Origin: an uncultured Lachnospiraceae bacterium
GTDB lineage: Bacteria > Bacillota > Clostridia > Lachnospirales > Lachnospiraceae
Length of the DNA stretch: 64,000 nucleotides
Direction of reading: 5' to 3'
NCBI GenBank assembly: GCA_944376125.1
Contig: CALWBQ010000013.1
Coordinates: 116,557 to 180,556 of the forward strand
Shown here: positions 16,766 through 25,200 of the stretch, one piece after another
How the letters are laid out: each line of letters begins with the position of its first letter
Position numbering within the stretch: position 1 is the stretch's first letter
Program-made: the position numbers and the translations under genes
The notes under the pieces: generated by a model
What the model saw: the letters and a program-made list of their open reading frames with translations, nothing else
Databases searched by the model: none
Told to the model about the DNA's origin: nothing

Positions 16766-16804
16766 AGAAAAAATCCGAATCTGTCTATCTCAAACAGATC
16801 CGGA
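16766..16804 (-). terminator. Terminator of tRNA-Leu(CAG) copy 1
   Basis: TCCGGATCTGT/ACAGATTCGGA (arms 16794-16804 and 16774-16784) followed by a T-run on the minus strand, 14 bases after the tRNA. Confidence 0.8.
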
Positions 16805-16818
16805 CCTTTATCACATCG

Positions 16819-16902
16819 TGCAGAAGAAGAGACTTGAACTCTCACGGTATTGCTACCACACGGACCTGAACCGTGCGCGTCTGCCAATTCCGCCACTTCT
16901 GC
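16819..16902 (-). tRNA. tRNA-Leu (anticodon CAG), copy 1
   Basis: An 84-base class II tRNA with a long variable arm. The acceptor stem pairs GCAGAAG with CTTCTGC, discriminator A; the anticodon stem CACGG/CCGTG holds the loop TTCAGGT, giving anticodon CAG (codon CUG). The 3' CCA is not encoded. It is identical to the inverted copy at 17502 and has its own perfect promoter and terminator. Confidence 0.96.
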
Positions 16903-16929
16903 ATCTCTCAGCGATTTCTCGCTGACGAC
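16819..16929. repeat. Inverted duplication of a 111-bp tRNA-Leu block (other arm 17475-17585)
   Basis: Bases 16819-16929 and 17475-17585 are reverse complements over 111 bases with two mismatches, both in the 5' leader. The tRNA parts are identical; promoter -10/-35 spacers differ, so the copied unit starts just downstream of the promoters. Confidence 0.9.
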
Positions 16930-16935
16930 TTTGTT

Positions 16936-16964
16936 ATTATATAATAGTCTGATCGGTTTGTCAA
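16936..16964 (-). promoter_or_regulatory. Consensus promoter of tRNA-Leu(CAG) copy 1
   Basis: TTGACA (16959-16964), 17-base spacer and TATAAT (16936-16941): a perfect housekeeping promoter. Confidence 0.92.
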
Positions 16965-17060
16965 CAGAAAATTGTGTTTTTTGAACTGTTTTTTTGAAAA
17001 ACTTTAACATTTTACCTCTCACGCATAACACGGAGGCGCTGCTGTCTGTTGATGATTCTG

Positions 17061-17089
17061 ATCATACATCAAAATCCAACATTTGTCAA
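17061..17089 (-). promoter_or_regulatory. Additional minus-strand promoter without a recognised gene
   Basis: TTGACA (17084-17089), 17-base spacer and TATGAT (17061-17066). It points towards tRNA-Leu copy 1, about 100 bases upstream of that gene's own promoter. The 17090-17230 stretch beyond it holds nothing else that I recognise. Confidence 0.6.
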
Positions 17090-17230
17090 GTATTCCTATC
17101 GGTTTTGTATGATATAATCTTTTTCCCGCGTTTCTGGCCCTCACAGTCATCACAGACGGAATCTCGCGGCTGCTTCCATAGCATTCTTCAAAAACTGCCA
17201 ATGATAAATCTATTTCGAAAATAAGAAAAA

Positions 17231-17273
17231 TAAAAAAGCGCCGCATTTCTCAGAAGTCTAAGAAACACAGCAC
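17231..17273 (-). terminator. Terminator of tRNA-Leu(AAG)
   Basis: A long hairpin with several G-U pairs (17238-17273), ending in a run of six T on the minus strand, 8 bases after the tRNA. Confidence 0.7.
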
Positions 17274-17280
17274 TCTTCAG

Positions 17281-17364
17281 TGCGGGAAATGGGACTTGAA
17301 CCCACACGAGCATACACCCACAAGATCCTTAGTCTTGCCTGTCTGCCAATTCCAGCATTCCCGC
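17281..17364 (-). tRNA. tRNA-Leu (anticodon AAG)
   Basis: An 84-base class II tRNA. The acceptor stem pairs GCGGGAA with TTCCCGC; the anticodon stem CAAGA/TCTTG encloses CTAAGGA, giving anticodon AAG for CUU/CUC. CCA is not encoded. An A34 leucine tRNA is less usual than GAG, though known from Firmicutes. Confidence 0.95.
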
Positions 17365-17376
17365 GCAACGATAGAA

Positions 17377-17405
17377 ATTGTATCATATTCCTTGAATTTT
17401 GGCAA
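17377..17405 (-). promoter_or_regulatory. Promoter of tRNA-Leu(AAG)
   Basis: TTGCCA (17400-17405), 17-base spacer, TACAAT (17377-17382), divergent from the promoter at 17439. Confidence 0.8.
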
Positions 17406-17438
17406 GTGATTTTGCAAAAATTTTTTGAAAAATTTTTG

Positions 17439-17467
17439 TTGACAAATGGAAAAATCTGTTTTATAAT
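17439..17467 (+). promoter_or_regulatory. Consensus promoter of tRNA-Leu(CAG) copy 2
   Basis: TTGACA (17439-17444), 17-base spacer and TATAAT (17462-17467), a perfect match 35 bases before the tRNA. Confidence 0.92.
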
Positions 17468-17501
17468 GCTTTTTGTCGTCAGCGAGAAATCGCAGCGAGA
17501 T

Positions 17502-17585
17502 GCAGAAGTGGCGGAATTGGCAGACGCGCACGGTTCAGGTCCGTGTGGTAGCAATACCGTGAGAGTTCAAGTCTCTTCTTCTGCA
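17502..17585 (+). tRNA. tRNA-Leu (anticodon CAG), copy 2
   Basis: Identical in all 84 bases to the minus-strand copy at 16819, with anticodon CAG in the loop TTCAGGT. It has its own promoter (17439) and terminator (17591). Confidence 0.96.
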
Positions 17586-17590
17586 CGCGG

Positions 17591-17633
17591 AAAACCGTTT
17601 TGTTGTCTATTTTGACAGCAGAACGGTTTTTTT
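17591..17633 (+). terminator. Terminator of tRNA-Leu(CAG) copy 2
   Basis: AACCGTTTTGTTGTC pairs with GACAGCAGAACGGTT (some G-U) and is followed by seven T. Confidence 0.85.
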
Positions 17634-17684
17634 GTTGTCAGACTCCCATCCGCATAAAAGTCTTGTTAAAGTTCTGAAATAAAC

Positions 17685-17714
17685 TTGACGCCTTTTGTCA
17701 AGAATCTCTATAAT
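17685..17714 (+). promoter_or_regulatory. Promoter of the AI-2E-family permease gene
   Basis: TTGACG (17685-17690), 18-base spacer and TATAAT (17709-17714). Transcription from here excludes the in-frame ATG at 17695 as the start codon. Confidence 0.75.
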
Positions 17715-17808
17715 AGTCCATAGCATTGCCTTCCAGGGGCACACAACGCTGGAAGGCGCTCTGCCTCGGTACAAATTTAGGAAAGGAAAACGGGCATTGG
17801 CCCCGCAT

Positions 17809-18885
17809 ATGCAAATGAATTCCAATAAGACAGAAAAAAGAAGAGCGTTTGTTATCAGTTTTATTTACTTTGCACTGCTGGCTGGGATTGTCCTCTTTTT
17901 ATTAAAAAATTTTCTGCCCATGTTCGCTCCGTTCCTGATTGGATTTCTGCTGGCATCCCTGCTGTCTCCTCTCATCCGCCTGATCTCTTCCAAATGGAAG
18001 CTGAGGCGTTCCCTGGCTGCAGTTTCCAGCCTTCTCATATGCTACTTTGTTATCTTTCTTATCATCTGGTTTTTTGGAAGCCATTTCGTCAATTTTGTGC
18101 AGGAACAGGCCGGAAAACTCCCCGATTATTATAATCGAATCCTGGAGCCCGAACTGGTCATGCTCTCCGACAAAATCCTGGCAAGTTTTCCGGATTCCAG
18201 GGAGATGGTTGAGAGCCTTCTCTCAAGCCTGGAGAACAGTATGCAGGCTGGAATTATGGAAATCTCCGGCGTCATTATCGGGCTGGGAGCTTCCTGGATT
18301 GTAGGATTTCCGGCCTTCCTGATCCAGCTTATCTTTACTGTGATTTCCTCCTTTTTCTTTACCCTTGACTATGACGTTATCATTGAGTTTATCCTGAGAC
18401 AATTCAAGCCGGAGAGGCGGGCTATGATCGTGGAGATCGTCACCAGCGCCAAGACTGTGATCTGGAAAATCCTGAGAGTCTACGCCCTGCTGATGACCAT
18501 CACATTTTTAGAACTTTTCATTGGTTTTTCCATATTAAAAATCCCCATGGCTTCCCTTCTGGCATTTCTGGTGGCCGTCGTGGATATCCTGCCTGTCCTT
18601 GGCACCGGAACTGTCCTCATTCCATGGGGATTGGTTCTGCTGATTCTCGGCAATACTTACCTGGGAATCGGAATTCTTCTTCTCTATCTGATTATCACAG
18701 TCGTACGGCAGACCCTTGAACCGAAAATCATTGGGAGCCAGGTGGGTCTTCACCCTATTGTCACTCTCCTGTGCATCTTCGCCGGTGCACAGTTGATCGG
18801 CGTCATCGGGATCTTCGCATTTCCCGTCATTGCCACTATCATCAAAAAAATGAATGATGAGGGAACCATCCACGTGATTCATTGA
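17809..18885 (+). CDS. AI-2E family transporter / YtvI-like membrane protein
   Basis: An approximately 358-residue membrane protein with about eight helices, of the family that includes the putative AI-2 exporter TqsA and the Bacillus sporulation protein YtvI. The family signature near the C-terminus reads QTLEPKIIGSQVGLHPIVTL. True substrate is uncertain; some relatives act as Na+ antiporters. Start selection is weak: GAAAGG at 17781 favours a TTG at 17797, while ATGs at 17809 and 17815 are the next options. It has its own promoter and faces map convergently across a 9-bp inverted repeat. Confidence 0.88.
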   Translation: MQMNSNKTEKRRAFVISFIYFALLAGIVLFLLKNFLPMFAPFLIGFLLASLLSPLIRLISSKWKLRRSLAAVSSLLICYFVIFLIIWFFGSHFVNFVQEQAGKLPDYYNRILEPELVMLSDKILASFPDSREMVESLLSSLENSMQAGIMEISGVIIGLGASWIVGFPAFLIQLIFTVISSFFFTLDYDVIIEFILRQFKPERRAMIVEIVTSAKTVIWKILRVYALLMTITFLELFIGFSILKIPMASLLAFLVAVVDILPVLGTGTVLIPWGLVLLILGNTYLGIGILLLYLIITVVRQTLEPKIIGSQVGLHPIVTLLCIFAGAQLIGVIGIFAFPVIATIIKKMNDEGTIHVIH

Positions 18886-18911
18886 TCTTGGCAGTTTAAT
18901 ACGCCAAGATC
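18884..18911. terminator. Possible convergent hairpin between the permease gene and map
   Basis: GATCTTGGC (18884-18892) and GCCAAGATC (18903-18911) form a perfect 9-bp repeat spanning the map stop. There is no T-run, so termination is only possible. Confidence 0.35.
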
Positions 18912-19669
18912 TCGCAGCCTTCCTCCGTCACCGCTACTGTCACTTCCCACTGGGCTGACATCTTTCCATCTTTTGTATAGACGGTCCACCCATTGGTTTT
19001 ATCGATGGTAAACTGGCAGGTGCCGGCATTGATCATAGGCTCAATGGTAAACACCATTCCCGGCGGCATGTGGATCCCCGTCCCAGGCATCGTGACATAG
19101 CTGACAAAAGGTTCCTCATGGAACTTCAGCCCTACTCCGTGGCCGCCAATATCACGAACAACGCTGTACCCGTTGGCTGTGGCGTGGGCATTTACCGCCG
19201 CTCCCATGGTTCCCATAGGTTTCCAAGGGGCAACTTCTTTTAATCCCTCTTCTACGCACTCTTTTGCCACCCGAACCAGGCGGCGGTTCTCCTCACTCAC
19301 TTCCCCAATGCAGAACATGCGGGAAGAGTCTGAAAAATACCCTTTGTAAATTGTGGAGACATCCACATTTATAATATCCCCTGATTGTAAAATGACATCT
19401 CTGGAGGGGATCCCGTGGCAAACCTGATTGTTTACCGATGTGCAGACGCTTTTCGGAAATCCTTCATAGTGCAGAGGAGCCGGTGTTCCTCCCAGCTTGA
19501 TAGTCGTTTCATAGACGATCTCGTCAATCTCCTCTGTAGACATTCCTTCTTTTATCCGAGAAGCTACGGCATCCAGAACTGCACAGTTTACCTTTCCGCT
19601 TTCCCGGATCCCGGCTATCTCTTCCTTGGTCTTCACGATTCTTGGTTTGATTACTCTTCTGCGTCTCAT
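18896..19669 (-). CDS. map: Type I methionine aminopeptidase
   Basis: Removes the N-terminal Met from nascent proteins. The 257-residue protein has the five metal ligands of the pita-bread fold: Asp in NVDVSTIYKGY, Asp in GYFSDSSRMF, His in GGHGVGLKFHEEP, Glu in TIEPMIN, and Glu in QWEVTVAVTEEG. The ATG at 19669 has GAGGA 6 bases upstream; the ATG at 19705 is weaker. It starts 39 bases after the ABC-F gene in the same direction and may be cotranscribed with it, which would couple map expression to the attenuated leader. Confidence 0.95.
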   Translation of the reverse strand: MRRRRVIKPRIVKTKEEIAGIRESGKVNCAVLDAVASRIKEGMSTEEIDEIVYETTIKLGGTPAPLHYEGFPKSVCTSVNNQVCHGIPSRDVILQSGDIINVDVSTIYKGYFSDSSRMFCIGEVSEENRRLVRVAKECVEEGLKEVAPWKPMGTMGAAVNAHATANGYSVVRDIGGHGVGLKFHEEPFVSYVTMPGTGIHMPPGMVFTIEPMINAGTCQFTIDKTNGWTVYTKDGKMSAQWEVTVAVTEEGCEILAY

Positions 19670-19708
19670 CGCTCGTCCTCTTTTCCTGCCATTGCGTAGG
19701 CTCAATCT

Positions 19709-21253
19709 TTATTTCTTGGAACAGTATAGCACCGGAACCGGCCTCGCCGCAATGTTTTTTGCAAATCTTTCATCATGTTCCACCAAAACCATAGTGGGCC
19801 TGTTTTTTGCGATAACCTCCTCGATCTGCATCCGCGAATAGACATCAATGTAGTTGAGGGGCTCATCCCACAAGTAAAGGTCTGCCTGCGTGCAGAGACT
19901 TTTTGCCAGCAAAACCTTCTTTTTCTGTCCTGCACTCAGATCTTCCATCTGTTTTTCGAACTGTCCTCTCGGCATATCCAGTTTTCTCAGAAGAGCAAAC
20001 AAAAGAGACTCCTCAATCCCCTCCTCTTCCTCTGCTCTTTTCACAAACTCTTTCAGGCTCCCCATCAAAAAGGAGGTGTCCTGAGGAACGTAAGAGATCT
20101 TGAGGCGCGGATCCATCCAGAATTCCCCCTGGAATACAGCGCGTTCGATCGTTTCCGTCTCTCCGGCCATTTTTTTCAGGATGCTGGATTTCCCGCAGCC
20201 GTTTCTCCCATCCAGTATAACCTGCTCGCCCGGCATTACCTCCAGACAAAAACCAGAAAAAACCTCTCCGCCAGGATAAGACAGCCCAAGTTCTTTGATC
20301 CTGACAACCGGACTGCCCGTTCGGACTGTTCCAGGAAACAGCGTTAAGGTCTCCGCCGTCTCTATATCTTTCAAGAGCCCTTCCTTCTCTTCTATCGCCC
20401 TCTGCTGTCTCCTCTCCAGATTTTTCCGCCGCATCTGCATCCTTCGGGATTTCTCCCCTACATAGTCCCTGGAGACCAGCTTTCCCGTAGTCTCCCGCTT
20501 GAGCGCTGCCTTCTTTCCAATTTTGACAGACTCGATCTCATCGGCCCAGCCTCCGGCTTGCCTGGCCGAGGCCGTGAGCCTCTTAATATCCCTGCGGAGC
20601 CTGTCATTCTCCTCCCTCTCGAAATGATCCTGCCGCTCCTTATTTTCATACCAAGTGGAAAAGCTCCCTCTGGTCACTGTAATCTTCTCTCTGGAGATCG
20701 CCAGAGTATGATCCGTACACCTGTCCAGCAGAGCTCTGTCGTGAGATACCAGGATAAATCCTTTTTTGCCGGCCAGATAGTCTCCCACCATCCTTCTGGC
20801 TTCCCGGTCCAGATGGTTTGTGGGCTCGTCAATCAGAAGAAAGTTATTTTCTTTTAAGAAAAGGACAGCCAGGAGAATCTTTGTCTGCTCTCCTCCCGAC
20901 AAGCTGGAAAATGGATGGAAGAGGACTTCCTCTCTAATATTCAGCCTGGACAATTCCCGCACCAGCCGCCAGTATTCTAAGCCAGGCTCTGCCTCGTATG
21001 CAGCCGTCAGGGCATCGGCCGACGGATCTGATACCTGGAACGGAAAATAGTCAAATTGGACATTCGCTGTAATCTTCCCGGAATACTCTTCTTTTCCCAT
21101 CAAAAGGTTTAAAAAGGTGGTTTTTCCTCTCCCATTGCGGCCTGTAAATCCCAGCTTCCAATCCGTATCGATCTGGAAGGAAACGTGTTCAAAAACCGGA
21201 TCGCAGCTGCCTTCATAGGCAAATGTCAGATCCGTTACCTGTATCAGTGACAT
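19709..21253 (-). CDS. ABC-F protein, ribosomal protection type (Lsa/CplR-like)
   Basis: A 514-residue soluble ABC-F ATPase with two nucleotide-binding domains and no membrane part. The first has Walker A GRNGRGKTT (near residue 39), signature SSLSGGEQTK and Walker B FLLIDEPTNHLD. A charged linker with basic KIGKKAALKRETTGK follows, then Walker A GRNGCGKSS, signature DLSAGQKKK and LYLWDEPLNYID. Antibiotic-resistance ABC-F proteins free ribosomes from drugs such as lincosamides, pleuromutilins and streptogramin A. Linker length and wording suit the Lsa/CplR branch, but drug spectrum cannot be read from this. GGGAGGT supports the ATG at 21253. A terminator lies between its promoter and this start. 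Confidence 0.85.
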   Translation of the reverse strand: MSLIQVTDLTFAYEGSCDPVFEHVSFQIDTDWKLGFTGRNGRGKTTFLNLLMGKEEYSGKITANVQFDYFPFQVSDPSADALTAAYEAEPGLEYWRLVRELSRLNIREEVLFHPFSSLSGGEQTKILLAVLFLKENNFLLIDEPTNHLDREARRMVGDYLAGKKGFILVSHDRALLDRCTDHTLAISREKITVTRGSFSTWYENKERQDHFEREENDRLRRDIKRLTASARQAGGWADEIESVKIGKKAALKRETTGKLVSRDYVGEKSRRMQMRRKNLERRQQRAIEEKEGLLKDIETAETLTLFPGTVRTGSPVVRIKELGLSYPGGEVFSGFCLEVMPGEQVILDGRNGCGKSSILKKMAGETETIERAVFQGEFWMDPRLKISYVPQDTSFLMGSLKEFVKRAEEEEGIEESLLFALLRKLDMPRGQFEKQMEDLSAGQKKKVLLAKSLCTQADLYLWDEPLNYIDVYSRMQIEEVIAKNRPTMVLVEHDERFAKNIAARPVPVLYCSKK

Positions 21254-21365
21254 ATGCAGCACCTCCCGCATTTTCTTTTTTGCCGCAGTGCCCTCGCCCT
21301 GCGGAGGCGGATCCTGTGATCTCTGCTGAGTATTTTTCTTCATAAAAAGCACAGTTTCCCATAAT

Positions 21366-21398
21366 CAAAAACAGCTGCAGGAAGATTCTTCCTGCAGC
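21366..21398 (-). terminator. Attenuator in the ABC-F leader
   Basis: GCTGCAGGAAGA (21374-21385) pairs perfectly with TCTTCCTGCAGC (21387-21398), then TGTTTTTG on the minus strand. It lies after the promoter and 113 bases before the gene, so it must be bypassed. A 13-codon reading frame (21406 down to 21365) begins ATG CCA AGG and runs through the whole hairpin to end at the T-run, so a translating ribosome would melt it. Confidence 0.75.
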
Positions 21399-21425
21399 CT
21401 TGGCATCACTTATAATTCTGCCGAC

Positions 21426-21454
21426 ATTATACCCATACCAATCGATTTTGTCAA
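21426..21454 (-). promoter_or_regulatory. Consensus promoter of the ABC-F gene
   Basis: TTGACA (21449-21454), 17-base spacer and TATAAT (21426-21431): a perfect promoter just after the stop of the preceding gene. Confidence 0.9.
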
Positions 21455-21460
21455 TAGCCT

Positions 21461-22225
21461 CTATCCCTGAAACGGCTCTGTAAAATACCCGGCCCGGGAG
21501 ACCGGCTCACCGCCTTCTTTCAGGTGGGATGTGTCACCGATCACCTGGCTTCTGAAATACGCTGTCCCCGGTTCCCTCTCCTCTGTGCACAAAACCGTGA
21601 CAGAGGTGGGAGCCAGAAAAAGGCTGTGGACCAACGGCGGGAACGCAATATTCATCAGATGAGACAGCATGACGCAGATGATTCCCAAATGGCAGAACAT
21701 TACTACCGTATCATCCTCGCTGCTTCCGGAAACAATCCCCTTCTTCATCCGTTCTTCTGTCAGACGGTATAACTTGTCTTCCCGCCTATATCCATAAGAT
21801 TCCAGCAGCGCATCCAGCCCCTGGCAAGCCTCCTCATAGACAGCTCTTACATCCCCGTTTCCGCTCTTCATAACCGGGAGATCCATCCACTTGTTCTGAT
21901 CAAACATTTCTTCCTGCCTTGTCCAGTAGGAAGGAAAGAAGTCCCAAGGGTTGGACAGCGGCTTCCCAAATCCTCCGATCTCCAACGGCCTGTCGATTCT
22001 GGCCCGGTATTCTTGGAGCCAGCCGAGAACCTGAGCCTGACGGCCGATAGCCTTCAGGGACGGACTCGCAGTGTCTCTGGCTCTTCCCAGGGGGGATACA
22101 TAAAAATCCGTAACATCCCATTTTTTCACCCTCTCAGCCAGGCAGGCAGCCTCTCTCCAGCCTTTCTCCGTCAGGGTGTCATGTTCATAATCTGGTTCTC
22201 CATGGCGAATCAAAATTAGCCTCAT
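21461..22225 (-). CDS. Histidine phosphatase family protein (phosphoglycerate-mutase-like)
   Basis: A 254-residue enzyme of branch 1 of the histidine phosphatase superfamily. The catalytic motif LIRHGEPDY is at the N-terminus, the SPLGRARDTA segment supplies the next Arg, and the second His is in VMFCHLGII. Substrate is unknown; members hydrolyse sugar phosphates, cofactors or act as mutases. It is the last gene of the MATE-nth-sbcD-sbcC unit, 46 bases after sbcC, which gives no direct hint of role. Confidence 0.88.
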   Translation of the reverse strand: MRLILIRHGEPDYEHDTLTEKGWREAACLAERVKKWDVTDFYVSPLGRARDTASPSLKAIGRQAQVLGWLQEYRARIDRPLEIGGFGKPLSNPWDFFPSYWTRQEEMFDQNKWMDLPVMKSGNGDVRAVYEEACQGLDALLESYGYRREDKLYRLTEERMKKGIVSGSSEDDTVVMFCHLGIICVMLSHLMNIAFPPLVHSLFLAPTSVTVLCTEEREPGTAYFRSQVIGDTSHLKEGGEPVSRAGYFTEPFQG

Positions 22226-22271
22226 ATGTCTCCTCCTAGTATAATAATGGTGTAATCAATATTTTTCTGAT

Positions 22272-25200
22272 CTAAGAATATGCCAATTCCACTTCACTCC
22301 CCCGTTTGCCGGTTTCTCCAGGCTTGACAATCAGTTTGACCGGAATCTGATCCTGAATTTTTTCCACATGGGTGATAATTCCAACGGCACGGCGGTTCAG
22401 GCTCCGCAGATTTTCCAGCGCATCCATAACCGTGTCCAGGAGGGAATCGTCCAGAGTTCCAAACCCCTCATCCAAAAAGAAGAGCTCCAGGGGGGCCTGG
22501 TTGGTCAGCTGGATCTGGTTGGAGAGCGCCAATGCAAGGGCGAGAGAAGCCAGAAACACTTCCCCGCCCGACAGGGTGTTGACTGCCCTGCGAACACCTC
22601 CGTTTTTATAATCGATCACCATAAATCTGCCCTCCGGGCTACATTCCAGCTGATAAGTTCCATAGGTAAGCTGCCTGAGAAGAACAGACGCCTCCCTGGA
22701 AATATACTGAAGTTTTTCTCTTGCGGCATACTCGACAAACCGTTTGCCTTTAACCAGCTTTTCCAGCTGTTCGACCAGGGCCTTCCTGTGAGCATGTTTC
22801 TCCTGCTCCTTCTCCAGCTCTGCTTTTTCTCCCAGGCGCTGCCTTTCATCCCTCAGTCTGCCTTCCAGAAGAACCAGCACAGCCTTTTTTTCCTCCAGAA
22901 ACCGGCTAGCTGTCCCGCGCTCTTCCCCGGCTTTCTTCCACTCTTCCTCTGTTACCCTCTGACCGCCCAGCCGCTTTTCCCGCTCAGCCATCAGATTCTC
23001 CAAGCGCTTTCCCTCTTCCCGGTGCTGCTCAATTTTCCGGCTAAGGGCCTCCAGTTCTTCTTTTGACAGTAAAAAGAGTTCGGCTGTTTTCTGCGCATCC
23101 AGCGCTCTGGCTTCCATCTCATTTTTCAGCCCACGGCAGCCGGATATCATATTCTCAAAATATGCTCTCGCATCATCTGAAGCTCTGCCTGCATTCACAG
23201 CCTGCACGCTTCCTGCTTCTTCCCTCAGCTCCGCCTGATGGCGGCTGTCTCTTTTTGCAGAAAGTTCTTCTTTTGCTCTTTTGCTGTTTTCCTGTATCTG
23301 CAGTATTCTTCTCTCTGTATCCTTTGCCTCCTTCTCAGGATCATCTGAATTCCCTGCTGCAGAGGCAATTTCACAGATCACTCTCTCTATTTTCTTTCCT
23401 ATTTCCCCCAGTGCGGCTTCCAGCCGGATCTGGTTCTCCGCTGCCTGAGTCAGAGCTGCCGCCGTCTCATCCCGCCGTTTTGCTGCCGCCGCCCTGTCCT
23501 GCTCAATCTGTGCGATCTGTTTCCGCAGTTTCTCGGCCCTGTCTTCCTTCTCCGCTATCCGCGCTTCCTCCTCAGCAAAATTTGAAATGTCCAGTTCTCT
23601 TCTTTTCTGTAAAAGGGCTTCGGCCGTCCGGCTGCAGGAATCCACAGCCAGCTTCCATTTCTCCTCGGCATCCCTCTCCCACTCTCTCCTAAGACGGCAG
23701 GCCGTCTCCGCCTCTGAGACTGCTGTTCTGGCCCTTCCCGCCTCCGCCTGAGCTGTCTCCGCATTTTTTCTCAGCTTTTCAGCCTGATCCTGATAAGCGC
23801 TCCGGGCTGCCTTGGCCTTATCATAGCGCTCCATAGGAGGTTCCTGCTGCCTGTGAAGAGGAGGGATTCTCTCAAACCTCTCCCTGATCTGCCGGCCCGC
23901 ATCCCGTGCCGTTTCCACGGCAGCCTGCTTTTCTGCCAGCCTTCTCTCCACTATCACAGAACGGCTGCGGTTCTTCTCCCTCTCGCTCTCCAGCTCTTCC
24001 AGAGAACGCTGTTCTCTCTCACGGCGCTTTGTCTCTTCCCGCTCAAAGGCTTCCAGATTAAAATGGATACTCCCACAGACCGGGCATGGCTCCCCAGCTC
24101 TCAGCGTTTTTCTCAGAGCTTCCGCAGTTTTTTTCCTCTCCGCTCTTCTGGCTTCGCGGATAGCCTCGTCAAGGGCTGCTCCAGCCTTCTCCAGACGCGT
24201 TTTTTCTTCCTCAGCATCCTTCCGCTCTTTCTGGAGTTTCAAACAATCAGCCTGATTTTCCTCCTCCTGCCTGCGGCAGTCTCTCCCCTCTTCCCAATCT
24301 TTTTTCCAGACCTGCAGTTCTTCAAAAAGCTGGCGAAGACCCTCTTCCGTCACAGTCTCCTGCTCCTGCAGCGCTTGAAGTTCCCGGCGGGCTTCATCCT
24401 CCTGCCGCTCTGCCTTTGCCAGGCTCTCCCTGGACTTCTGCAGAGCAGCCTCAGCGGAAAGAGCCTCCCTCCGTTTCTCCGAAAGCTCCCTCTCCGCGTT
24501 CTCCTTCGCGCCGGCAGCTCCTGCAGCTTCATTTTCCAGGATAACCCCTTCCCGGACTGCTCTCTGACGGGCCAGCGGAATTTGATTTTCCTCCAGCTTT
24601 CTTCTGGCTGATTCCAGCTCACAGCCCGATTGCTCTGCAAATTCCTCTTCCCTCCGTCTCCTCTCCTCCATCTCCTGGATGCGCTCTTTTAGAGCTTCCA
24701 GTTTTTCTCTGTTTTCTTTCTGCTCTGCTTCCAGCCCCCGCCTTTCGATCAGTTTGGGAATCGCTGTCTCCAAACGGAATTTCTTTTCTCTGAGCTGCTC
24801 CAGCTCCGCCTCTCCGGCAGCGGCCTCGTCAGCCCGCTTCTGAGCCTCTGTCTCTTCTTCTCTGGCGCGCGACAGCGCCTTCTTCGCTTCTTCCCAGGCT
24901 CTCGCCGCAAGTTTTTCCTGTTCTTCCTTCTGGCGAACCTGCAGAATTGCCGGCATAACCGTCCCCGCTTCTTCAGCCAAATGGACCGACCGCTCCGCAG
25001 CATCCACATCCGCTCCCCGGCTTTTCCACTGTTCCAGCTCCGCCTGATACTGCTTCAGCTCTCCTTGAACCGTCCAGACCTGCCTCAGAGCTTCCTGAGC
25101 CCGCTCAGCTCCAGCCAGTCGCTCTTCCAAGAGCTCTTCTTCTCTTTTTTCTTCCATCAGAGCATTCTCTTGTTCCTTCAGGCTCTCCTCTGACACGCCT

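Noticed and set aside
17280..17615. Protein frames running through the tRNA genes
   Set aside because: They cover tRNA-Leu sequences and promoters and have no protein-like conservation.
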